Below are positions 14,827 to 23,436 of a stretch of DNA of 32,109 bases, piece after piece. This DNA comes from Pantoea sp. Ap-967 (GTDB lineage Bacteria > Pseudomonadota > Gammaproteobacteria > Pseudomonadales > Pseudomonadaceae): contig NZ_VWXK01000049.1 of assembly GCF_011752565.1 (NCBI RefSeq), positions 1 to 32,109 on the forward strand, in the 5' to 3' direction. The notes below the pieces were generated by a model, which saw nothing but the letters and a program-made list of their open reading frames with translations, searched no databases and was not told the DNA's origin. Each line of letters starts with the position of its first letter. Within the stretch, counting starts at the first letter, position 1. The position numbers were made by a program, and so were the translations under genes.

Positions 14827-14843
14827 TGAAACGATAGCTTTCA
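14827..14843. promoter_or_regulatory. Palindrome upstream of the NTF2-like gene
   Basis: TGAAA and TTTCA flank a 7-nt spacer as a perfect inverted repeat, beginning 1 bp after the LysR stop codon and about 100 bp before the next start codon. The position fits a regulator-binding site for the two-gene unit that follows. Confidence 0.35.
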
Positions 14844-14938
14844 ATCTTTGCTATTTTCGTGATTGGCACGGCTGGTTAATGTGGTCCGCATGTTCGGCGA
14901 TCCCGCGCCGCAACCTGAAGCCCCCGAGGATGACTACC

Positions 14939-15343
14939 ATGAAAAATGCCGTGCAACTCTTTCAGCAGTACCTGGACACAATCCAGGATCCACGTGCCGC
15001 CGCCGCGCTATTCGCCGACGACGGTGCGCTGGAAATCCCTTATCTCAAATCCCTGGGCATCCCTGACCGTGCCCAAGGGCCGCAGCAGATCGAAGCCTTC
15101 ATCGCAGCGCTGTTGGTGAAAGTGCCGGACTTCAAGTTCCGCAGCATTCGCTTCCTGATCGATACCCCGGACCAGGCGTTCGCCGAATACGATGTAGAAG
15201 CGCCAGTGCCGGCCACCGGGCGGATCTACCAGCAGTCCTACGCCGGGCGCCTGGTGGCGCACGACGGCAAGATCCAGTTGTTGCGCGAGTCGATGAACAC
15301 CCTTGCCGCCGCCACCGCCTTCGCCCCGCGCGATGCTGCCTGA
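14939..15343 (+). CDS. NTF2-like (SnoaL-type) protein
   Basis: This is a 134-residue protein that looks like a single NTF2-like cone fold. It has an N-terminal helix (NAVQLFQQYLDTIQDPRAAAALF), the typical FADDGALEIPYL segment, a strand pair (FRSIRFLIDTPDQAFAEYDVEA) and a C-terminal strand with DGKIQLLRESMN. Family members are small isomerases, hydrolases or binding proteins; the reaction here is unknown. I chose the ATG at 14939 because GAGGA lies 8 nt upstream; the ATG at 14930 overlaps that site. It is followed 27 bp later by a monooxygenase gene, so the two form a likely operon. Confidence 0.8.
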   Translation: MKNAVQLFQQYLDTIQDPRAAAALFADDGALEIPYLKSLGIPDRAQGPQQIEAFIAALLVKVPDFKFRSIRFLIDTPDQAFAEYDVEAPVPATGRIYQQSYAGRLVAHDGKIQLLRESMNTLAAATAFAPRDAA

Positions 15344-15370
15344 ACCCTATCGAACGCCTGGAGAATACCT

Positions 15371-15748
15371 ATGCAAGCCACCCACATCGCCGCAGCGTCC
15401 GACCACGACAAGACTCAACCTACGCAGATTCTGGTCAGCGCCTATTACCGCGTTCATCCCGATGACCGCCAGACGTTCATCGACGCCGTTGTTCCGGAAA
15501 TGCTCGCCGCGCAGAAGCTCCCAGGCTGCATCTACTATGCGTTTGCCCAGGATCTGAGCAACCCGAATACCTTTCACCTCACTGAAGGGTGGGCTGATGA
15601 GCAGGCGTATGAACGCCATGAGCACTCGGCCACGTTCCTGCATGCGCTGGCCACGGTGGTGAAGAACGTGCGGATCCTGAGCCGGGAAGGCATTCGCTAT
15701 GACGTAGCCAAACAACACATCGACGACCCGCGTGGAAAAGTCCAATAG
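15371..15748 (+). CDS. Antibiotic biosynthesis monooxygenase (ABM/YgiN-like) protein
   Basis: This is a 125-residue dimeric ferredoxin-like (ABM) protein. The domain spans about 20-105: QILVSAYYRVHPDDRQTFIDAVVPEM, GCIYYAFAQDLSNPNTFHLTEGWADEQAYERHEHSATF, then a closing helix and strand. This matches cofactor-free quinol monooxygenases such as YgiN in form. The first 18 residues are a probably disordered leader. It is the second gene after the LysR at 13896 and follows the NTF2-like gene by 27 bp. The actual substrate cannot be read from the sequence. Confidence 0.82.
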   Translation: MQATHIAAASDHDKTQPTQILVSAYYRVHPDDRQTFIDAVVPEMLAAQKLPGCIYYAFAQDLSNPNTFHLTEGWADEQAYERHEHSATFLHALATVVKNVRILSREGIRYDVAKQHIDDPRGKVQ

Positions 15749-15883
15749 GTCAAATGTGCAAGGGCTCTGAACGTCATGTAAACGGCGACAGTCCAGCTCA
15801 ATGGCGTCGCTCTGGCAGTTGTAGGTTCAAGCGGTCGTTACCTGCAATAATGGCCTTTGTTCTTCGGCTGCCGGATTGCCCCT

Positions 15884-16831
15884 GTGTTTGACTACAACGA
15901 ATTGTACTTCTTCGCCCAAGTGGTCGAGCACAAGGGCTTTGCCGCGGCCGCCAGGAAAATTGGCATTCCGAAATCCAAGCTAAGCCGCCGGGTTCTTGCC
16001 CTTGAAGAGCGGCTGGGTGTGCGCCTGATCCAGCGCTCAACACGGAAATTCACCGTCACCGAGATCGGGCAGGACTACTACCGTCATTGCGTAGGCATGC
16101 TGGTTGAGGCCGATGCTGCTGAAAAGGTCATCGAGCAGTCGCGATCAGAGCCCCATGGGCTAATCCGCGTCAGCTGCCCGCCGGCGCTGGCGGCGATGGG
16201 GGTGAGCGATACCATGGCGAAGTTCATGGTCGCTCACCCCAACGTGCAGATCCAGGTCGAGAGCACCAACCGCAGAGTGGACGTGTTGGGGGAAGGCTTC
16301 GACATCGCGTTGCGTGTGCGCTTCCCCCCTCTGCAAGACGAAAACCTTTTCCTCAAGGTGTTCGGCGAAAGCTATCAAAAGCTCGTGGCGAAACCGTCGC
16401 TGGTCGAAGGCATTCAATTGGAAGAGCCCGCCGATCTCATTGGGCTGCCTAGCATGGACCTGGCGCCAGCCAATCGTGACCACCGCTGGGCATTTATCGA
16501 CCCCTCGGGGGACCGGGTAGAGGTCCCCCATAGCCCACGCTTTGTGACTGCCGACCTGGACTCACTTCACCGGGCCGCGATCAAGGGCGTGGGGGTTGTA
16601 CAGATGCCAGAGGTGATGGTGAGGCATGACCTGGAGGCTGGTTTGCTCGTCGAGGTGTTGCCAGCTTATCGACCGCCTAGCGGGCTAATTCATGCTGTCT
16701 ACCCCTCCAAGCGCGGGTTGCTTCCGTCCGTGCGTGGGCTGATTGATCTTCTTGCCGAGGAGCTTGGGGCGAACGCTGAAGCGGACCGGAAGGCCTGCGA
16801 AGCAGCAGGCAAGATACCCAAAGCGTCGTGA
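15884..16831 (+). CDS. LysR family transcriptional regulator next to azoR
   Basis: This is a 315-residue LysR-type regulator with the winged helix-turn-helix in about 1-60 (VVEHKGFAAAARKIGIPKSKLSRRVLALEERLGVRLIQRSTRKF) and a ligand-binding domain after about 90 (GLIRVSCPPALAAMGVSDTMAKF; RVDVLGEGFDIALRVRFPP). The start is probably the GTG at 15884 (reading MFDYNELYFFAQ), since family members begin just before this phrase; the upstream frame has only a TTG at 15857. It lies 121 bp upstream of the azoreductase gene in the same direction, and that gene is its most likely target. Confidence 0.88.
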   Translation: MFDYNELYFFAQVVEHKGFAAAARKIGIPKSKLSRRVLALEERLGVRLIQRSTRKFTVTEIGQDYYRHCVGMLVEADAAEKVIEQSRSEPHGLIRVSCPPALAAMGVSDTMAKFMVAHPNVQIQVESTNRRVDVLGEGFDIALRVRFPPLQDENLFLKVFGESYQKLVAKPSLVEGIQLEEPADLIGLPSMDLAPANRDHRWAFIDPSGDRVEVPHSPRFVTADLDSLHRAAIKGVGVVQMPEVMVRHDLEAGLLVEVLPAYRPPSGLIHAVYPSKRGLLPSVRGLIDLLAEELGANAEADRKACEAAGKIPKAS

Positions 16832-16952
16832 CTGTTCCATCTGTGGGACAAACTAACGCATTTTCTGCGACTTATCAGCCATTCGACATCCCGGTAGGAT
16901 TCTCCCCATCGTGATCGCCCAACGCTGCGGTCTTCATTCACAGGAGAGTCCC

Positions 16953-17564
16953 ATGAAACTATTGCACATCGATTCGAGCATCCTGGGCGACAATTCCGCC
17001 TCCCGCCAGCTGAGCCGCGAAGTGGTTGACGCCTGGAAGGCTGCCGACCCAAGCATCGAGGTGGTTTACCGCGACCTGGCCGCCGACGCCATCGCCCACT
17101 TCTCGTCGGCCACCCTGGTGGCAGCCGGCACCCCGGAAGAAGCCCGTGACGCTGCCCAGGCCTTCGAAGCCAAGCTGAGCGCCGAAACCCTGGCCGAATT
17201 CCTTGCCGCCGATGCCGTGGTGATTGGCGCCCCCATGTACAACTTCAGCGTGCCGACCCAGCTCAAAGCCTGGATCGACCGCGTTGCCGTCGCCGGCAAG
17301 ACCTTCCAGTACACCGAAGCCGGCCCGCAAGGCCTGTGCGGCGACAAGAAGGTGGTGCTGGTGTCCACCGCCGGTGGCCTGCACGCTGGCCAGCCAACCG
17401 GTGTTGGCCATGAGGACTTCCTCAAGGTGTTCCTCGGCTTCATCGGCATCACCGAAGTAGAAGTAGTGCGTGCCCATGGCCTGGCCTACGGCCCGGAGCA
17501 GCGCACCCAGGCCATCGACGCGGCCCAGGCGCAAATCGCCAACGAACTGTTCGCTGCCGCCTGA
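16953..17564 (+). CDS. azoR: FMN-dependent NADH-azoreductase
   Basis: AzoR is a cytoplasmic flavodoxin-like homodimer that uses NAD(P)H for two-electron reduction of quinones and azo compounds. The 203-residue protein has the family features MKLLHIDSSILGDNSASRQLS (FMN phosphate loop), IGAPMYNFSVPTQLKAWIDR and VLVSTAGGLH with the G-x-G-H-E-D-F segment. AGGAGAG 6-8 nt upstream fixes the ATG at 16953. It sits after a LysR gene and is followed by a strong terminator, so it is probably a single-gene transcript. P. putida strains usually carry several azoR paralogues, so I give no number. Confidence 0.93.
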   Translation: MKLLHIDSSILGDNSASRQLSREVVDAWKAADPSIEVVYRDLAADAIAHFSSATLVAAGTPEEARDAAQAFEAKLSAETLAEFLAADAVVIGAPMYNFSVPTQLKAWIDRVAVAGKTFQYTEAGPQGLCGDKKVVLVSTAGGLHAGQPTGVGHEDFLKVFLGFIGITEVEVVRAHGLAYGPEQRTQAIDAAQAQIANELFAAA

Positions 17565-17577
17565 TCGCAAGCCTTGT

Positions 17578-17619
17578 AAAAAAGCCGGCTGTCGCCTTTG
17601 GGCGGCAGCCGGCTTTTTT
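17578..17619 (+). terminator. Rho-independent terminator after azoR
   Basis: AAAAAAGCCGGCTG and CAGCCGGCTTTTTT flank a GTCGCC/GGCGGC-type inner stem and TTTG loop, giving a long GC-rich hairpin with a T run on the plus strand. It lies 13 bp after the azoR stop. The A run at its start could also let it work on the minus strand. Confidence 0.93.
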
Positions 17620-17696
17620 CATCCAGTTTTCATGTGCCTGCGGGGCCGTCAGTCCTATGCTGACAAAATCCCCTCGCTCTGTGCGGAAGCCGGCCG

Positions 17697-18743
17697 ATGA
17701 AGACCTCCCGTTGCGTGTTGGCCGTGCTCCTGTTCGCTGGCCTGCTGGCCCAGGCCCAGGCATCCAGCTGGGTGGCGGGCCTGCATCACATGACCCTGAC
17801 CGACCCGGTGGACGAGCGGCCGATGCAGGCGCTGGCGTTCTATCCGTCCCAAGGCACCTTGCACAACATCCGTATTGACGGCTACCCGGTCGATGTTGCC
17901 GAGGAAGCCCCGGTTGCACTCGGGCAGTTCCCACTGCTGGTGTTGTCGCACGGCAATACCGGTAGCCCGTTGGCCCTTCATTATTTGGCTACTTCCCTGG
18001 CCCGTGAGGGGTTCGTGGTGGTGGCGGTGATCCACCCCGGTGACAACGCCCGCGACCACAGCCGCCTGGGTACGCTGAGCAACCTCTATGGCCGGCCTTT
18101 GCAGGTCAGTGCAGCCATTACTGCAGCGCGCGAGGATGCCCTGCTCGGGCCGTACCTGAATGACGGCAAGGTGGGGGTGATCGGTTATTCGGCAGGTGGC
18201 GAAACCGCGCTGATTCTGTCAGGCGGCCAGCCCGACCTCGACCGCCTGCGCCAGTACTGCCTGGAGCGCCCCACCGACAACGACGCCTGCAAGACCCACG
18301 GCGTGCTGATTGCTGACCGCAGTGAGCTGGCGCCCAAGGCCGACGCGCGGGTGGGGGCGGTGATGCTGATGGCGCCATTGAGCCTGATGTTCGGGCGCCA
18401 TGCCCTGGCCGGGGTGAAGGTGCCAGCGTTGATCTACAGCGGTGACAGCGACCAGTTGGTGGCCGTGGACCGCAATGCCGAGGCCCTGGCGCGCAAGCTG
18501 CCGGTAACCCCGGACTACCGCCTGCTGGCCGGTGCCGGGCACTTCGTGTTCATGGCCCGCTGCGACGATGAGCAGCGCACGCGCATGGCGGCGCTGTGCA
18601 AGGACGCCGAAGGGGTCGACCGCCGGCATATTCACCATTCCCTGCAGCAGGATACCGCAGCCTTCTTCACCCAGGCCCTCGGCGGGCCCGAGCATGCCGA
18701 ACGCTCAGCCGCGACGGCTGCGCCGCGCCAGCAGCAGCGTTAG
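17697..18743 (+). CDS. Secreted alpha/beta hydrolase (dienelactone hydrolase/PAF-AH-like)
   Basis: This is a 348-residue exported hydrolase with a signal peptide (about 1-22, ending AQAQA). The alpha/beta-hydrolase core shows LLVLSHGNTGS (oxyanion region), the nucleophile elbow GYSAGG with Ser165, YSGDSDQLV with the likely Asp250 or 252, and GAGHFVF with His282. The layout is like predicted dienelactone hydrolases and platelet-activating-factor acetylhydrolases. The substrate is unknown; an ester or lipid is likely. Two or more cysteine pairs in the mature part fit a periplasmic protein. The last 12 codons, ending TAAPRQQQR, overlap the end of the convergent MFS gene by 39 bp. Confidence 0.85.
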   Translation: MKTSRCVLAVLLFAGLLAQAQASSWVAGLHHMTLTDPVDERPMQALAFYPSQGTLHNIRIDGYPVDVAEEAPVALGQFPLLVLSHGNTGSPLALHYLATSLAREGFVVVAVIHPGDNARDHSRLGTLSNLYGRPLQVSAAITAAREDALLGPYLNDGKVGVIGYSAGGETALILSGGQPDLDRLRQYCLERPTDNDACKTHGVLIADRSELAPKADARVGAVMLMAPLSLMFGRHALAGVKVPALIYSGDSDQLVAVDRNAEALARKLPVTPDYRLLAGAGHFVFMARCDDEQRTRMAALCKDAEGVDRRHIHHSLQQDTAAFFTQALGGPEHAERSAATAAPRQQQR

Positions 18744-19898
18744 GCCGACCCCGGCCAGGGCCAGCAGCGCGGCAACGCAGAAGATCGAGGCGTAGCCCAA
18801 GTGTACGGCCACGCTGCCCATCACCGGCCCGGCTATCGCCAACGCCATGTCGAAGAACACCGCATAGGCGCCCAACCCGGCCCCGCGGCTGCTGCTGGGC
18901 ACCTGCCTGATCGCCTCCACGCCCAGCGCCGGGTACACCAGCGACAGCCCAAAGCCGGTCAGGCCCGCCCCCAGCAGTGCCCAGGCCGGGGAGGGTGCCA
19001 GCCACAGCAGGCTCAGGCCGAGCACTTCGGTGGCCATGCAGGCCATGGCCACGTTGTAGCCGCCAAAACGGTTCACGGCATTGACGAACAGCAGCCGGGA
19101 AATGATGAAACACACACCAAACGCGCTCAGGCACCAGGCCGCACCGGCCCAGCCGCGTTCCAGGTAGTAGAGGGTGACGAAGGTGGTCAGCGTGCCGTAA
19201 CCGATCGACGCCAGGGTCAGGCCCAGGCCACAGGGCGCCACGCGGCTGAATGCCGACCAGAACGGCAGCCGTTCGCCCCGCGTCACCAGCACATCCGGGC
19301 GCTTGCGCAACACCAGCAAGGCCGCCAGGGCCAGCACCAGCAGGGTCGGGCCGAGCACGCTGAAATCCAGGCTGGCCGTGGCCAGAACGCCCACCGGTGC
19401 ACCAATGGCGATGGCGCCGTAGGAGGCAATGCCGTTCCAGGAAATTACCCGGGCGGTATGCTCGGGCCCGACCTGGCTGATGCCCCAGCTTAGCGTGGCA
19501 ACGCCGATCAGGCCCTGGGCCAGCCCCAGCAGCACCCGGCCGCCCAGCAACAGGGCCAGGCTCAGCAGCGGAAGCTGCAACGACCAGGCCGAGAGCAGCG
19601 TCAGCACGCCGCACCCGGCGATACCGATCAGGCCATAGCGAATGGCTTTCTTGCCCCCCAGGGTATCGGCCACACGCCCGGCAAACGGGCGGCTGAGCAG
19701 GGTTGTCAGGTACTGCAGGCCGATGGTGACCCCCGCGATGACGGCGCCGAAACCCAGCTGGTCATGCACGTAGCCGGGCAACACCGCGATCGGCAGGCCG
19801 ATGCAGAGGAAGGCGATGAAGGTGTAGAAAACGATCGAAAGGATCTGCAGGGTGATGCTGAAGGTACTGCTGGCGGGGGCGGGTTGCTGCGCGGTCAT
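18705..19898 (-). CDS. MFS transporter (YhhS/YfcJ-like)
   Basis: This is a 397-residue inner-membrane transporter with 12 predicted helices. It has the MFS signature between helices 2 and 3 (SRPFAGRVADTLGGKKAIRYG) and a helix 4 rich in glycine (GRVLLGLAQGLIGVATLSWG). The N-terminal region LPIAVLPGYVHDQLGFGAVIAG resembles the YhhS/YfcJ group, often linked to efflux of arabinose or toxic compounds. The substrate cannot be assigned. The start has a weak GAGC ribosome-binding site. It is convergent with the hydrolase gene and overlaps it tail to tail, so antisense effects between the two are possible. Confidence 0.87.
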   Translation of the reverse strand: MTAQQPAPASSTFSITLQILSIVFYTFIAFLCIGLPIAVLPGYVHDQLGFGAVIAGVTIGLQYLTTLLSRPFAGRVADTLGGKKAIRYGLIGIAGCGVLTLLSAWSLQLPLLSLALLLGGRVLLGLAQGLIGVATLSWGISQVGPEHTARVISWNGIASYGAIAIGAPVGVLATASLDFSVLGPTLLVLALAALLVLRKRPDVLVTRGERLPFWSAFSRVAPCGLGLTLASIGYGTLTTFVTLYYLERGWAGAAWCLSAFGVCFIISRLLFVNAVNRFGGYNVAMACMATEVLGLSLLWLAPSPAWALLGAGLTGFGLSLVYPALGVEAIRQVPSSSRGAGLGAYAVFFDMALAIAGPVMGSVAVHLGYASIFCVAALLALAGVGLTLLLARRSRRG

Positions 19899-20021
19899 GG
19901 GCTCGTTCGCGGGTGGGCGGTTTAGCGTGCGCCCATCATGGCCGGTGTGGAGGGGAAATGAAAGCAGGCTAACGAATTATTCGTCGGGTTGTGCCAACCT
20001 GTGGGATTTGTGTTGGCCTCA

Positions 20022-20067
20022 TTCGCGGGGCAAGCCCGCTCCTACAGGAACGGGCTTGCCCCGCGAA
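20022..20067. repeat. REP pair forming a 17-bp perfect cruciform
   Basis: TTCGCGGGGCAAGCCCG (20022-20038) and its exact complement CGGGCTTGCCCCGCGAA (20051-20067) flank a 12-nt loop with CTCCTACAGGAA. This is two REP elements tail to tail. It lies between the MFS start and the ybiT stop. Confidence 0.93.
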
Positions 20068-20086
20068 AGGGCCGCCCAGGCGGCCC
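20066..20086 (-). terminator. Terminator-like hairpin after ybiT
   Basis: GGGCCGCC and GGCGGCCC form a perfect 8-bp stem with a 2-nt loop, 11 bp beyond the ybiT stop. On the minus strand it is followed by TTTC and then by the REP pair. Confidence 0.6.
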
Positions 20087-20097
20087 AATCAGTCAGC

Positions 20098-21684
20098 TCA
20101 GACCACGACGCCCTGGCTACGCAGGTAATCGTCATAGGTCCCGCTGAAGTCCACCACGCCATCAGGGCTCAGCTCGATGATGCGGGTTGCCAGCGACGAC
20201 ACGAATTCACGGTCATGGCTGACGAACAGCAGGGTGCCTGGGTAGTTCTCCAGTGCCAGGTTCAGCGCTTCGATCGATTCCATGTCCAGGTGGTTGGTCG
20301 GCTCGTCCATCACCAGCACGTTCGGCTTCTGCAGAATCAGCTTGCCAAACAGCATGCGGCCTTGCTCGCCACCGGAAATCACTTTCACCGACTTCAGGAT
20401 CTCGTCGTTGGAGAACAGCATGCGCCCCAGGGTGCCGCGGATCACCTGCTCGCCGCTGGTCCACTGGCCCATCCAGTCGAACAGGGTCATGTCGTCTTCG
20501 AAGTCGTGGGCGTGGTCCTGGGCGTAGTAGCCCACTTCGGCGCTGTCGGTCCACTTCACCGAACCTGCATCCGGGGTCATCTCGCCGACCAGGGTGCGCA
20601 GCAGGGTAGTCTTGCCGATACCGTTGGGGCCGATGATCGCCACGCGCTCGCCGGCTTCGACGGTGATGTCGAAGTTCTTGAACAGCACCTTGTCATCGAA
20701 GGCTTTCGCCATTTTCTCGACGACCACCGCCTGGCGGTGCAGTTTCTTGGTTTGTTCGAAACGAATGAATGGGCTGACGCGGCTGGAAGGCTTGACCTCG
20801 GCCAGCTGGATCTTGTCGATCTGCTTGGCGCGCGAAGTGGCCTGCTTGGCCTTGGAGGCGTTGGCCGAGAAGCGGCTGACGAAGGTCTGCAGTTCGGCGA
20901 TCTGGGCTTTCTTCTTGGCGTTGTCCGACAGCAACTGCTCGCGCGACTGGGTGGCCGCGGTCATGTACTCGTCGTAGTTGCCCGGGAACAGGCGCAGCTC
21001 ACCGTAGTCCAGGTCGGCCATGTGCGTGCACACGCTGTTGAGGAAGTGCCGGTCGTGGGAAATGATGATCATGGTGCTGTTACGCGCCGTGAGGATGGTT
21101 TCCAGCCAGCGGATGGTGTTGATGTCCAGGTGGTTGGTCGGTTCGTCGAGCAGCAGCACGTCCGGGTCCGAGAACAGCGCCTGGGCCAGCAGCACACGCA
21201 GCTTCCAGCCAGGTGCCACTTCGCTCATCGGGCCAAAGTGCTGCTCCAGCGGAATACCCAGGCCCAGCAGCAGTTCACCGGCGCGGGACTCGGCGGTGTA
21301 GCCGTCCATTTCGGCGAATTCGGTTTCCAGCTCGGCGACGGCCATGCCGTCTTCCTCGGTCATTTCCGGCAGCGAGTAGATGCGGTCGCGCTCGGCCTTG
21401 ACCTTCCACAGCTGGCTGTGGCCCATGATGACGGTGTCGATCACGGTGAATTCTTCGTAGGCGAACTGGTCCTGGCGCAGCTTGCCCAGGCGAGTGTTCG
21501 GCTCAAGCATGACCTGGCCACCGGACGGCTCCAGGTCGCCGCCGAGGATCTTCATGAAGGTCGACTTGCCGCAACCGTTGGCGCCGATCAGGCCGTAGCG
21601 GTTGCCGTTGTTGAATTTGACCGAGACGTTTTCGAACAGCGGCTTGGAGCCGAACTGCATGGTGATGTTGGCGGTGGAGATCAA
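20098..21684 (-). CDS. ybiT: ABC-F family ATPase YbiT
   Basis: YbiT is a cytoplasmic ABC-F protein that acts on the ribosome, with two ATPase cassettes and no membrane part. In the 528-residue protein the first Walker A is GANGCGKS (about 34-41), with DEPTNHLD and ISHDRHF. The inter-domain linker is charged (about 245-310, ATQSREQLLSDNAKKKAQ). The second cassette has GPNGIGKT, ISGGEQGRMLF, DEPTNHLD and VSHDREF. The first signature is degenerate (APGWKLR instead of LSGGxxxR), as in this subfamily. The start is the TTG at 21684, with AGGTAAG about 7 nt before it and no ATG before residue 9. It lies 20 bp downstream of a phage-integrase remnant. Confidence 0.93.
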   Translation of the reverse strand: MISTANITMQFGSKPLFENVSVKFNNGNRYGLIGANGCGKSTFMKILGGDLEPSGGQVMLEPNTRLGKLRQDQFAYEEFTVIDTVIMGHSQLWKVKAERDRIYSLPEMTEEDGMAVAELETEFAEMDGYTAESRAGELLLGLGIPLEQHFGPMSEVAPGWKLRVLLAQALFSDPDVLLLDEPTNHLDINTIRWLETILTARNSTMIIISHDRHFLNSVCTHMADLDYGELRLFPGNYDEYMTAATQSREQLLSDNAKKKAQIAELQTFVSRFSANASKAKQATSRAKQIDKIQLAEVKPSSRVSPFIRFEQTKKLHRQAVVVEKMAKAFDDKVLFKNFDITVEAGERVAIIGPNGIGKTTLLRTLVGEMTPDAGSVKWTDSAEVGYYAQDHAHDFEDDMTLFDWMGQWTSGEQVIRGTLGRMLFSNDEILKSVKVISGGEQGRMLFGKLILQKPNVLVMDEPTNHLDMESIEALNLALENYPGTLLFVSHDREFVSSLATRIIELSPDGVVDFSGTYDDYLRSQGVVV

Positions 21685-21704
21685 AGGGCTTACCTATCAG
21701 TAAC

Positions 21705-21942
21705 TTACGATGCTGGATTTTCAGCTGATACCGATTTGATACCAATCTTGAGTTTTTCCAGCTCGCTCCAGTCGGAGCTTGAGTTGAGCCAACGGGCATA
21801 CGTCGACAGCAGCATCTGCACGCTGTGACCCAGCTGTTGGGCGATAAATGCGGGGTTGAGACCAGACATTGAGCCTATTGTCGCATAGGTGTGGCGGCAG
21901 TTACACGGGGGCGGTGCCTGATCTCTAAGCGCTTGATGATCG
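21705..21942 (-). pseudogene. Phage-type tyrosine integrase remnant, truncated and frameshifted
   Basis: The C-terminal catalytic end of a Pseudomonas prophage-type integrase is readable: RHTYATIGSMSGLNPAFIAQ, then QLGHSVQMLLSTYARWLN and SDWSELEKLKIG, ending at TAA 21705-21707. The box II Arg, the LGH His and the tyrosine in STYARW are all present. Upstream the frame breaks: IIKRLEIRHRP continues in another frame, and the two halves rejoin if one base is added to a run of five C (21907-21911). Beyond about 21942 only repeat DNA is found, so some 300 residues are missing. Confidence 0.8.
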
Positions 21943-21965
21943 GCCACCCAGGGTGATGAACTCCG

Positions 21966-22265
21966 ACCCAGCCCTGCGGGCTGCCCCCCCCGTAGGAGCG
22001 AGCGCAGCTCGCGATGGGCTGCAACGCAGCCCCAGCGTGATGAGCTGCGAAGCTGAAGACTTGGGGCCGCTGACGCGCCCCATCGCGAGCTGTGCTCGCT
22101 CCTACCGGGGCGGCGCTGGCCTGGAGATGGGCGCTGGTTCGGCAGGTCAGGGTTGCGGTGTAGGTCGATCGGCGGTGTTCGCTTATCGCATTTTTGGACA
22201 CTCACGCATTGCGGCGCGGCGACTGGCGATGTTTCCTGCGCGACAGCGCAGCCCGCAGGGCTGGG
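21966..22265. repeat. 300-bp segment bounded by perfect 19-bp inverted repeats, with nested palindrome
   Basis: ACCCAGCCCTGCGGGCTGC at 21966-21984 is repeated exactly in reverse complement at 22247-22265. Inside it, 21988-22018 (GTAGGAGCGAGCGCAGCTCG region) and 22079-22110 form a second inverted repeat of about 30 bp with one mismatch and one extra base. The remaining part, about 22120-22240, has no convincing gene. The region from the ybiT start to the aldo/keto reductase stop (21685-22341) holds only this block, the integrase remnant and short REP-like pieces such as CTCCTACAGGGTATTCGCGG near 22270. It may be a non-autonomous (MITE-like) element or a cluster of REP variants. Confidence 0.7.
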
Positions 22266-22341
22266 TGATCTCCTACAGGGTATTCGCGGCGCGCATGCGG
22301 GTAGCGTGCGCGCTTGAAAATGCGAAGCGGCCGGTACCGGC

Positions 22342-23337
<996 letters not shown>

Positions 23338-23436
23338 CCGCTTCTCCTCACTGATTGGTTGTGCATCGGGGGGCAGCTTAACGGTGATACGGCCCTGCGC
23401 AAATTCCGCATCGGTGCAGGCGACATCTGCAAAAAT

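Noticed and set aside
19852..21828. A 658-codon open frame on the plus strand opposite ybiT.
   Set aside because: YbiT on the other strand has all ABC-F motifs. The plus frame has His/Val/Gln-rich content typical of antisense frames in this genome.
21705..22265. An intact prophage or genomic island.
   Set aside because: Only an integrase tail and repeats are present. No capsid, tail, replication or attachment-site duplication was seen, and the neighbours are ordinary chromosomal genes.
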